Below are positions 1-7,122 of a stretch of DNA of 23,212 nt, one piece after another; the stretch's first letter is position 1; every line of letters starts with the position of its first letter. The stretch spans positions 1-23,212 of the forward strand of contig QHTX01000129.1 of the NCBI GenBank assembly GCA_003220975.1, read 5' to 3'. Source of the stretch: Gemmatimonadota bacterium (GTDB taxonomy: Bacteria; Gemmatimonadota; Gemmatimonadetes; Gemmatimonadales; GWC2-71-9). Under the pieces are notes generated by a model that saw nothing but the letters and a program-made list of their open reading frames with translations, made no database searches and was not told where the DNA came from. The position numbers and the translations under genes are program-made.

Positions 1-479
1 AGCTGGTCCCGCTCGAAGCCGCTCACGAGGAAGTGGCGGTCGTCGAGGACGAGATACCGCACGCCCGCGTCGGCCAAGTCCGCCGCCAGGTCGGGCTCCC
101 ACACGCGCTCCGTGAGCCACAGTCCCGTGGCCGTGACGCCGAAACGGCGCTGGATCGCCTCGCGCATCCATCCTACCTGCTCGACCCGGTCGGCGGGCGG
201 GAGCGACGCGAGCACCGGCTCGTAGAAGCCGGCCAGCAGGAGCTCGATGTGACCCTCCGCTGCCAACCGACCGATCAGGTCGAGGTAGGGCGCGTCGTGC
301 GCCTCGAGCCACTCGAGCAGCGGCCCCGAGACGTGTAGCGTGAACGGGAAGAAACGACGCTCCGCCAGCCGCTCGATGAGCGGCCGGTAGACATCCCGCA
401 GATGGGCTTCGAAAACGTGGTCGAAGTTCCCCACCGGCTGGTGCAGGTGCACGCCGAATGCGAAGCCGACCGAGGTCAC
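1..479 (-). CDS. GH57 alpha-amylase / 4-alpha-glucanotransferase, N-terminal part (runs off window)
   Basis: This gene encodes a GH57 retaining glycosidase or transglycosidase acting on alpha-1,4-glucans, probably cytoplasmic because no signal peptide is seen. About 159 residues are visible before the window edge. The conserved GH57 regions appear in order: HLHQP (residues 11-15), GFYEPVLASLP (84-94) and WLTERVWEP (121-129). Glu124 of the last motif is the expected catalytic nucleophile, matching Glu123 of the Thermococcus litoralis 4-alpha-glucanotransferase. The catalytic Asp lies beyond the edge. The start is GTG at 479-477, overlapping the upstream TGA as GTGA; no strong ribosome site is visible, so coupling is likely. 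It is the last visible gene of the glucan operon. Amylase and glucanotransferase cannot be separated from this fragment. Confidence 0.88.
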   Translation of the reverse strand, partial: MTSVGFAFGVHLHQPVGNFDHVFEAHLRDVYRPLIERLAERRFFPFTLHVSGPLLEWLEAHDAPYLDLIGRLAAEGHIELLLAGFYEPVLASLPPADRVEQVGWMREAIQRRFGVTATGLWLTERVWEPDLAADLADAGVRYLVLDDRHFLVSGFERDQ

Positions 480-1690
480 CGCTTCACCCGCGTCAAGTAA
501 AGCTCCCGTCCCGAGCCCACAGAGGGATCGTTGCTCGGCGCCAACGCGAGGCGCTCGAGCAGGCCCGCTTCGAGGCGCGGCGCCTCCGCACCCGCCAGCT
601 CGATAGCACGCGCGGCCGAGCGCAGCACGATCACCGACTCGATCCCGGCGATGTCGTCGAAGAACCAGCCGCACGAGGTAAACATGCGGAGCGCCTGGCG
701 CTCGAGCTCCGGGGGCAGAGCTCGACCCTGGCGCTCGAACACGGCGTGCAGCTCTCCCGAGAGCCAGTCGAGGGCCGCACGCAGCGGCGCGCGCCAGCGC
801 TGCTGCGTGGCGCGCTCCGGCGCGGCGCGACAGCCGCACTCGGCGCGCCAGCGCTCCACCCCGTGGGGACAGCTCCACGAGCTGGGTGCGACGAGCCGCA
901 CTTCCTCCTCGGGCTGGTGCCGGGCCAGGAACGTCGCGAAACTCTCGACTCGAACGTCGTCGCGCCGTGCCAGGGTCTCGAGCACCCGGGCGAGGACGAC
1001 GTCGCCCTCCTTGTGATGGTGCCCGTACGTCTCGCCGTCCGTCGCGACCGCCACCAGCCGGTTGGGCGTGGCGGTCAGGCGCTCGACCCACGCGACGGCG
1101 TCGCGTACCAGGGGTCCGAACGCGACGTCGTGCGAGATCGCGCCATCATAGATGAACACGGCGATCCGGCGGCCACCGCCCGTACGATACCAGCCGGGGA
1201 GCCCGCCTTCTGGGGCACGCTGCACCTGGTGGGGGGCGAGGATCGTGAAGCGGATCCCTGCAGCGGCCAACACGTCGAGCGTGTCATCGTCCACGGCCGT
1301 TTCCGGCAGCCACATGCCCTCCGGCTCCCGCCCGAAGCGGCGTCGGAAATCGGCGATGCCCCACCGCACCTCGGTCACCTTGTCGCGGCGCGCGCTGAGC
1401 GGGAGGATCAGGTGATGGTAGGGCATCGCGACCGCGCCTCCGGCGCGGCCCGCGGCGACCACGGCTGCGTACGTCCCGGGGGCGTGCTGCTCCATCCACT
1501 CGAGCAGCGTGGGTCCGAAATCGAAGCTCATGGACGCGAGCGACGCGGCCACGCGGGCGTAGCATTCCCGCTCGATGCGCTCGTTCCAATCGTGGAACGG
1601 CGCGGCGTTCGGCTCGAGGGGAATGGCTCCGGTCCAGGGGTCGTCACGGGGTGGCTGGTAGAAATGCCCGTGGATCACGATGGACCGCAT
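476..1690 (-). CDS. Short GH57 family protein of the DUF3536-associated type
   Basis: This is a 404-residue GH57-fold protein, presumably an alpha-glucan hydrolase or transferase of unproven specificity. It opens with the family's hallmark IHGHFYQPPR (residues 6-15) and HDWNERIERECY (33-44). WLPET (127-131) carries the likely nucleophile Glu130, and ATDGETYGHHH (216-226) carries the likely acid/base Asp218. RMFTSCGWFFDDIAGIE (335-351) is also typical of these proteins. Family members are usually about 800 residues with a long C-terminal DUF3536 region. Here the protein ends about 50 residues after the FTSCGWFFDD block, so it is a short form. The start is ATG at 1690, giving a TGATG overlap with the branching enzyme stop; a TTG one codon earlier is less likely. 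The next gene starts inside its stop codon. Confidence 0.85.
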   Translation of the reverse strand: MRSIVIHGHFYQPPRDDPWTGAIPLEPNAAPFHDWNERIERECYARVAASLASMSFDFGPTLLEWMEQHAPGTYAAVVAAGRAGGAVAMPYHHLILPLSARRDKVTEVRWGIADFRRRFGREPEGMWLPETAVDDDTLDVLAAAGIRFTILAPHQVQRAPEGGLPGWYRTGGGRRIAVFIYDGAISHDVAFGPLVRDAVAWVERLTATPNRLVAVATDGETYGHHHKEGDVVLARVLETLARRDDVRVESFATFLARHQPEEEVRLVAPSSWSCPHGVERWRAECGCRAAPERATQQRWRAPLRAALDWLSGELHAVFERQGRALPPELERQALRMFTSCGWFFDDIAGIESVIVLRSAARAIELAGAEAPRLEAGLLERLALAPSNDPSVGSGRELYLTRVKR

Positions 1691-3381
1691 CAACCGCCGA
1701 GCGCTCCCGCCACCTGGGCCAGCACGTTGGGGAACAAGTCGTCACGGCGCGCGAGCTCGTCGGCTATCCGACCGGCGTCCTCGAGCGCTCCGCCGGTGAG
1801 CGCCTTGATCAACCGTTCGGCGTCGTCACAGTGCTGGGTGAAGCGACGCTCCGCATAGTCGACGACCGCGCCGGTCGAGATGATGAACTGCCAATCGGAG
1901 GCCTGCGCCAGGAGCAGCTCGCGCGCCGCCTGTGCGAGGGCGGGTCGCGCGGCGGCCGAGGCCAGGGCCTTGGGCGCCAGGTCCCAGAACGCTTCTTCCA
2001 GCGCCCACAGTCGCCGCCACGTCCAGGCCGTACGGTCGTTGAGCCACATGCTGTGATCGCCGTTCGCTCCCCAGGAGCCCTCCGCCAGGCGCAGCCCCAC
2101 GCGAGGAGGATGGGCGGCGAGGTGCTGCGACCCCGTGACCGCGCAGACCCGCTGCTGCGGACGATCCCGCAGCGCGCGGTACGCCGCGGCAAGGAAGTCC
2201 GCCCCTTCGAACCACCAGTGCCCAAACAGCTCGGTGTCGAACGGCGCCACGATGACGCCTTCACCGCTCTGTGCACCTGCGCGCTGCTCCACCGCGATGC
2301 CCTCGAGTAGCTCGACGAAGTGGGAGGCATGGCCCCGGGCGCGCTCGACCGCGGCCGCCGGCTCGTAGGGGCGCTTGGCGCCGAGGTCTACGCTCCCGCC
2401 GCTCACCCGCCACAGCTTGAGGCCGCCCGGCCAGCGGATCTTGTGGAACTCGAGGTACGATTCGTCGCCCGGGTAGCCGTGGTGCCGGCTCCAGATCTGC
2501 GTGGAGGAGCGGGGGTCCCGCACGAGCGTCGCGACTTGGCCGCGCGCGCTACGACCGGAGACCCGATAAGCGCGATAGGGCGAGCGCGCTGCTTTGCCGG
2601 CGCGGTGGAGGGGGGGGGAAACAGGGTCGTGCCGCTCCGCGTCGAACCGCTCCACGCCCAAGGGAACGTCCTCGTATGCGCCGAGCGGGCTGCCGGCGTG
2701 GGCGAGATGCGCGTCGGTGAAGAAGAACCGGAACCCGGCGTCCGCGAGGTGCTCCTCGGTGCCGGGGCGAGTCCGGCCCCGCCCGCCCAGCGGGGCCCAC
2801 CGGCCGCGCGGCCGATAGGCGCACTCCGGCAGCCAGCAACCCGCCGGGGTCGCGCCGAACAGGCGACGGTGTTCTTCCCGGCCCACCGCCAGCTGCAGCC
2901 GGATGCTTTCGTCGCGGCCCAGGAGCGGCAGGTAGCCGTGCGTCGCCGCCGATCCAATGATCTCGAGGCGCCCATGCTCCTCGAGGCGGCGGAACGCCGA
3001 GATCAAGTCCCGGTCGATCGACCGGAACAACGCCTGCAGGCGATTGAGGCGCGCCCTCCAGAATTCCACCAGTGGCAGCAGGGCGGCGTCGCCGCCCGAC
3101 GCCAGCGACGCCGCAGCCTCGTCGCACGCGGTCAGCCGCTGCGCGAAGAACGCGTCCATCTCGCGCGCGAACGCGGGGCTCGCCAGCTGGTTCGCGAGCA
3201 CCGGCGTGAATCCGATCGTCACGGGCGCCGCCGTGCCTTCGGCGGCGAGCTCGGTGAGCCGCTCCAGCAGCGGGAGATAGGTGTCCAGCGCGGCCTCACA
3301 CAGCCAGTCGCTGCCGTGCGGCCAGCGACCATGATTGAGGACGTACGGGAGGTGACTGTGGAGCGCGAGTACGAAGTCCAT
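1690..3381 (-). CDS. GH57 1,4-alpha-glucan branching enzyme (DUF1957-type)
   Basis: This enzyme forms alpha-1,6 branches in an alpha-1,4-glucan; it is 563 residues and cytoplasmic. The catalytic domain begins at MDFVLALHSHLPYV. CWLPECAYRP (182-191) holds nucleophile Glu186, and VAPFDTELFGHWWFEG (378-393) holds acid/base Asp382. AEGSWGANGDHSMWLN (433-448) and the helical QASDWQFIIST (493-503) are typical of TK1436-type branching enzymes. The length fits the family. The start is ATG at 3381, which overlaps the glycogen synthase stop as TGATG. An open frame continues upstream, but that extension is Arg/Gly-rich read-through of glgA in another frame. No Shine-Dalgarno sequence precedes the ATG, consistent with translational coupling. 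A 9-base G run (2610-2618) lies inside the gene, and homology on both sides shows the frame is intact. Confidence 0.93.
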   Translation of the reverse strand: MDFVLALHSHLPYVLNHGRWPHGSDWLCEAALDTYLPLLERLTELAAEGTAAPVTIGFTPVLANQLASPAFAREMDAFFAQRLTACDEAAASLASGGDAALLPLVEFWRARLNRLQALFRSIDRDLISAFRRLEEHGRLEIIGSAATHGYLPLLGRDESIRLQLAVGREEHRRLFGATPAGCWLPECAYRPRGRWAPLGGRGRTRPGTEEHLADAGFRFFFTDAHLAHAGSPLGAYEDVPLGVERFDAERHDPVSPPLHRAGKAARSPYRAYRVSGRSARGQVATLVRDPRSSTQIWSRHHGYPGDESYLEFHKIRWPGGLKLWRVSGGSVDLGAKRPYEPAAAVERARGHASHFVELLEGIAVEQRAGAQSGEGVIVAPFDTELFGHWWFEGADFLAAAYRALRDRPQQRVCAVTGSQHLAAHPPRVGLRLAEGSWGANGDHSMWLNDRTAWTWRRLWALEEAFWDLAPKALASAAARPALAQAARELLLAQASDWQFIISTGAVVDYAERRFTQHCDDAERLIKALTGGALEDAGRIADELARRDDLFPNVLAQVAGALGG

Positions 3382-4922
3382 CACCGCAGCGCGAGCGCCC
3401 GACGATACAGCGCGAGGTACTGTTCGCCGGAGCGATCCCAGCCGAACTGCTGCGCCATCGCCGCCCGCACCAGCCTGCGCCACGCAGTGCGGTCGGCGTA
3501 GGCGTCCACCGCCCGGCCCACCGCCTGCGCCAGCGCCGCGGGCGCGTATTCGTCGAACAGAAAGCCGGTGGCGCCGTCCACGATGCTGTCGGTGAGGCCG
3601 CCCACTCTGCGGGCGACCGGGACCGTGCCGTAGTGCTGGGCGCGCATCTGCGTGAGCCCGCACGGCTCGTACAACGACGGCATGAGCAGCGCGTCGGCAC
3701 CGGCCAGCAGGCAGTGCTCGAGGTGATCGGTGAACATGAACTCGACTGCCAGGCGATCGGGGGCGGCCGCGGCGAGGTTGCCCAGCGCCTCATGATAGCG
3801 GTGCTCCCCAGCGCCGAGGAAGATGAACTGCGCGTCCGGGATGGAGAGCAGATCGGCGCCGAGGATCAAATCGAGTCCCTTCTGCGCCACCATCCGCGCG
3901 CTCATGGCGAAGAGCGGCGCGTGCCCTCCCGCCCGCTGGGCCAAGCCGTACGCCTTCTGCAGCGCCGCCTTGCAGCGCCGCTTCCCGGACAGATCGTCAA
4001 CCGAATAGGTGTCGGTGATCTCCCGATCGGCCTCCGGGTTCCAGAGATCGGGATCGATGCCGTTCAGGATCCCCGCCAGGCGATCACCCAGCCCGATGAA
4101 CGTGTCGTGCAGGCCGAACCCGCCATCGGGCGTGCGCAGTTCCCCGGCATGCGTCGGGCTGACGGTCACGGCGACGTCCGAGAACGCCAACCCCCCCTTG
4201 AGCATGTTCATCCGGCCGTACCACTCGAACGCGTCGCCGGTGTACAGCTCGGGTGGGAGCCCCAGCTCCGCCATCGTCTCCGGGGGGAAGTGCCCCTGGA
4301 ACCCGGCGTTGTGCACCGACAGCACGCTCGCCAGCCGGCTGTAAAACGGCTGCCCGGCGAACGCCGTGCGCAGGTACACGGGCGCCAGGGCGGTGTGCCA
4401 GTCGTGCGCGTGGAGCAGCTGCGCTTCCGGAGCGATCTCCGGAAGCGCGGTGAGCGCGGCCAAGCAGAAGAACGCGAACCGCCGGGCGTTGTCCGGGTAG
4501 TCGGCCCCGTTGTCGCCGTAGATGCCCGCGCGATCGAAGAAGTCGGGATGCTCGATGAAGAACACCTGGGGTCCCGGGCCCGGCGGAGTGCGATAGAGCC
4601 AGGCGCGCTCGGTGTGCCCGCCAAGAGTGACGGTGAGCGCCGAGGCCGTGCGCTCGAGGGACGGCGTCGTCTCATGCACCAGCTGATACAGCGGCATCAC
4701 GACCGTCGTCGGGTGGCCGGCGGCCGCCTGGGTCGTCGCCAAGCCGCTCACCGCCTCACCCAGTCCGCCGGTGCGGGCGAAGGGCCAGTACTCCGCCGTG
4801 AGGTGGACGACCCCGACCCGCTCGGCCGGGGCGACCGGCGGCCGTGGCACCGCGCTGCCGGCGGCAGGTCGCCGGGGAGCGATGCGCCGGTGGGACTTCG
4901 GCGCTGGTGTCGTCGCGCCCAT
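3381..4922 (-). CDS. glgA: Glycogen synthase (GT5)
   Basis: GlgA transfers glucose from ADP-glucose (or UDP-glucose) to the non-reducing end of an alpha-1,4-glucan in the cytoplasm. The 513-residue protein shows HLTAEYWPFARTGGLGEA (40-57), HAHDWHT (171-177), HNAGFQGHF (204-212), NGIDPDLWNP (287-296), ARMVAQKGLDL (342-352) and the GT-B signature EPCGLTQM with Glu419. The first 35 residues are a low-complexity Pro/Ala/Arg extension ahead of the fold. The nucleotide-sugar-binding KTGGL motif reads RTGGL here (Arg50), a conservative but notable change. The start is ATG at 4922, preceded by a good AAGGAGAGG ribosome site. It lies 11 nt downstream of glgP and its stop overlaps the branching enzyme start, so all three probably share a transcript. 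Confidence 0.95.
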   Translation of the reverse strand: MGATTPAPKSHRRIAPRRPAAGSAVPRPPVAPAERVGVVHLTAEYWPFARTGGLGEAVSGLATTQAAAGHPTTVVMPLYQLVHETTPSLERTASALTVTLGGHTERAWLYRTPPGPGPQVFFIEHPDFFDRAGIYGDNGADYPDNARRFAFFCLAALTALPEIAPEAQLLHAHDWHTALAPVYLRTAFAGQPFYSRLASVLSVHNAGFQGHFPPETMAELGLPPELYTGDAFEWYGRMNMLKGGLAFSDVAVTVSPTHAGELRTPDGGFGLHDTFIGLGDRLAGILNGIDPDLWNPEADREITDTYSVDDLSGKRRCKAALQKAYGLAQRAGGHAPLFAMSARMVAQKGLDLILGADLLSIPDAQFIFLGAGEHRYHEALGNLAAAAPDRLAVEFMFTDHLEHCLLAGADALLMPSLYEPCGLTQMRAQHYGTVPVARRVGGLTDSIVDGATGFLFDEYAPAALAQAVGRAVDAYADRTAWRRLVRAAMAQQFGWDRSGEQYLALYRRALALR

Positions 4923-4925
4923 GGC

Positions 4926-4934
4926 CCTCTCCTT
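4926..4934 (-). promoter_or_regulatory. Ribosome binding site of glgA
   Basis: AAGGAGAGG on the minus strand sits with its GGAG core 6 nt before the glgA ATG and touches the glgP stop codon. It decides the ATG at 4922 as the start, although the frame is open far upstream. It is the only strong Shine-Dalgarno sequence among the internal genes of this operon. Confidence 0.7.
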
Positions 4935-7096
4935 CAGGCTGTCGGCGGGTCGTCCGCCGACGGCTCGCCCCGCATCGCGGGGAGGTAGTACTCGGTGAGG
5001 TATTCCCTCACCATCCGCTGGGCGGTGAACCGCGCCCCCGCCGCGCGGACCGCATGTTTCATCTTCTCCACCCAGCCGCGCGGGACACTCTCGGCATCGC
5101 GGTCGTAGAACAGCGGCACCACCTCGGTTTCGAGCAGACGGTACAGCTGCTCGGCATCGGCCGCATCGCCGTCTAGACCCGCCGGCAGGGGGGTGGACGG
5201 AATCGCCCAGCCGTTCGGCCCATCGTAACCCTCCGCCCACCACCCGTCCAGCGTGCTGAGCTGCGGCACGCCGTTCAGGGCCGCCTTCATGCCACTCGTG
5301 CCGCATGCCTCGAGCGGTGCCCGCGGCACGTTGAGCCAGAGGTCCACGCCCTGCACCAGGCTGTGGGCGAGATGCATGTCGTAGTCCTCGATGAAGGCGA
5401 TCCGGCCCTCGAACCGGGCTTCCCGCGTGTGGGCGTACACCCGCTGGAGGACCTGTTTGCCGGGCTCGTCGCCCGGATGCGCCTTCCCCGAGAACACGAT
5501 CTGCACTGGGCGCCAGGGGTTGACGAGCAGCCGCTGCAGCCGGTCGAGATCGCGGAAGATCAGGTCGGCCCGCTTGTACGTCGCGAAGCGGCGGCCGAAG
5601 CCGATCGTGAGGGCTTCCTGATCGAGCAGGGTCCCCGCGCCTACGAGGTGCAGGGCCTCCTTCCATTGGTCCGCCCAGCGCCGCCGCGCCTGCTCCCGGA
5701 TGCTCCGCATCAGATGGGACTTGAGCTCCTTGTGCACGGCCCACAGGGCGATGCCGTCAAGCTCGAGGACCTCGTCCCAGAACGCGGGGTCGTCCACGCG
5801 CGCCAGCCAATCCGGCCCGAAATGCGAGTCGAACAGAGTCAGGATCCGGTTCGCCATCCAGGTGGCGACGTGGACGCCGTTCGTGACGTGGCCGATCGGC
5901 ACGCGCGCGACCTCGCGGTCGGGCCAGAGCGGGGCCCAGATGCGGCGGGACTCTTCCCCATGGCGGCGCGACACTGCGCTGACCCGCGCCGAAAGGCGGA
6001 TAGCCGCGACGGGCATATGAAAGCGGTCGTGGTCGGCCACCGGATGATGGCCGAGGCGGAAGAAGGCCTCGCGGCTGACCCCCATCTCCTGCCACACCGG
6101 GCCGATGCACTGCTCCACCTGCTCGAGCGAGAACGTATCGTGCCCCGCGGGTACCGGCGTGTGGGTCGTGAAGACGCTCGTCGCGCGCACCCGGCGCACG
6201 GCTTCCGCGAACGAGGTCCCTCGGGTCACGAGCTCTCGCACCCGCTCGACCAGCATGAAGGCGGCGTGTCCTTCGTTCGCGTGCCAGGCGGCCGGGTCGT
6301 ATCCCAGGACATGCAGCACTCGCACGCCGCCCACGCCGAGGATCCATTCCTGCCGCAGCCGCAGCTCGGGCCCGCCGGCGTAGAGCCGATGGCAGAGCCC
6401 GCGGTCCGCGGGATCGTTTTGCTCGAGGTCGGTATCCAGAAGAAAGATCGGGACGCGGCCCACCATCACACGCCAGGCGCCGACGCTCACGTGGCGCCCG
6501 GACATTCGGACTGTGGCGAGGCACGGATCGCCCTTTGCCCCGCGCACCGGCTGCAACGGGGTCGCGGCCCGGTCGAAGCGCTCCTCCGCATCCTCCTGCC
6601 ATCCGTCGAGCCGTAGTCGCTGGTCCGAGTATCCCTTCGTGTAGAACAGCCCGACGCCGACGAGCGGGACGCCCAGGTCAGACGCCGCCTTGCACTGGTC
6701 GCCGGCGAGGACGCCGAGACCCCCGGAGTAGATCGGCACCGAGGCATGCAGCCCGAACTCGGCGCAGAAATACGCGATCGGCCGGTTGACGAGCTCGGGA
6801 TACGAGGCGGCGAACCAGGTGCCGGCGGACGTCGCGTCGCGCGCGGCCGCAGCGGCGACGGCGTCGTACAGGCGCAGGAACTCGGGGTCCGTTGCGCAGG
6901 CGGCGAGCCGCACGGCGTCGACGCGTCGCAGCAGCTCGATGGGATTGTGCCGGGTGAGGTGCCACAGCGCCGCATCGAGCAGGCGGAACAACGCCCGCGC
7001 GTTGCGGTTCCAGCTCCACGACAGGTTGGCGGCGACGCCGGCCAGTCCCCCGATCCTTCCGGGGAGGGCTAGGCCGCTGGGGGGGGGGTGGGTCAT
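4934..7096 (-). CDS. glgP: Alpha-glucan phosphorylase (GT35, short 'alpha-glucan family' type)
   Basis: This enzyme phosphorolyses alpha-1,4-glucan to glucose-1-phosphate with a pyridoxal-phosphate cofactor in the cytoplasm. At 720 residues it belongs to the shorter bacterial/archaeal subfamily with an N-terminal DUF3417-like stretch (NLSWSWNRNARALFRLLD, about 24-41). Diagnostic blocks are AYFCAEFGLHASVPIYSGGL (108-127), WHANEGHAAF (271-280), THTPVPAGHDTF (311-322), GHVTNGVH (402-409), GFGRRFATYKRADL (499-512) and EACGTSGMKAALNG (596-609), where Lys604 is the expected PLP lysine. The start is ATG at 7096, with only a weak AGGCGGG ahead. Codons 3-6 (His, Pro, Pro, Pro) are read from a 10-base C run. 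It is the first gene of the minus-strand glucan operon and is divergent from the GT2 synthase. Confidence 0.95.
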   Translation of the reverse strand: MTHPPPSGLALPGRIGGLAGVAANLSWSWNRNARALFRLLDAALWHLTRHNPIELLRRVDAVRLAACATDPEFLRLYDAVAAAAARDATSAGTWFAASYPELVNRPIAYFCAEFGLHASVPIYSGGLGVLAGDQCKAASDLGVPLVGVGLFYTKGYSDQRLRLDGWQEDAEERFDRAATPLQPVRGAKGDPCLATVRMSGRHVSVGAWRVMVGRVPIFLLDTDLEQNDPADRGLCHRLYAGGPELRLRQEWILGVGGVRVLHVLGYDPAAWHANEGHAAFMLVERVRELVTRGTSFAEAVRRVRATSVFTTHTPVPAGHDTFSLEQVEQCIGPVWQEMGVSREAFFRLGHHPVADHDRFHMPVAAIRLSARVSAVSRRHGEESRRIWAPLWPDREVARVPIGHVTNGVHVATWMANRILTLFDSHFGPDWLARVDDPAFWDEVLELDGIALWAVHKELKSHLMRSIREQARRRWADQWKEALHLVGAGTLLDQEALTIGFGRRFATYKRADLIFRDLDRLQRLLVNPWRPVQIVFSGKAHPGDEPGKQVLQRVYAHTREARFEGRIAFIEDYDMHLAHSLVQGVDLWLNVPRAPLEACGTSGMKAALNGVPQLSTLDGWWAEGYDGPNGWAIPSTPLPAGLDGDAADAEQLYRLLETEVVPLFYDRDAESVPRGWVEKMKHAVRAAGARFTAQRMVREYLTEYYLPAMRGEPSADDPPTA
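7079..7088. repeat. 10-base G/C homopolymer at the 5' end of glgP
   Basis: Ten consecutive G on the plus strand, read as C on the coding strand, cover the end of codon 3 through codon 6 of glgP. Gain or loss of one base would frameshift the protein after residue 3. Runs of 9 also occur at 2610-2618 (branching enzyme) and 10403-10411 (last codons of the methyltransferase). Such tracts are slippage-prone, but they can also be assembly errors or chance in GC-rich DNA. Confidence 0.6.
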
Positions 7097-7122
7097 CCCG
7101 CCTGCAAGCTAAGGCGGGGCGG

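Noticed and set aside
2610..2618. 9-base G run in the branching enzyme as a sign of a frameshift
   Set aside because: Recognisable family sequence continues in the same frame on both sides (up to LGVERFDAERHDP and from QVATLVRDPRSSTQIWS), so the gene is intact.
458..6616. Several plus-strand open frames of 400-470 codons opposite the glucan operon
   Set aside because: All lie antisense to five well-recognised enzymes, lack ribosome sites and read as Arg/Pro/Gly-rich shadow sequence.
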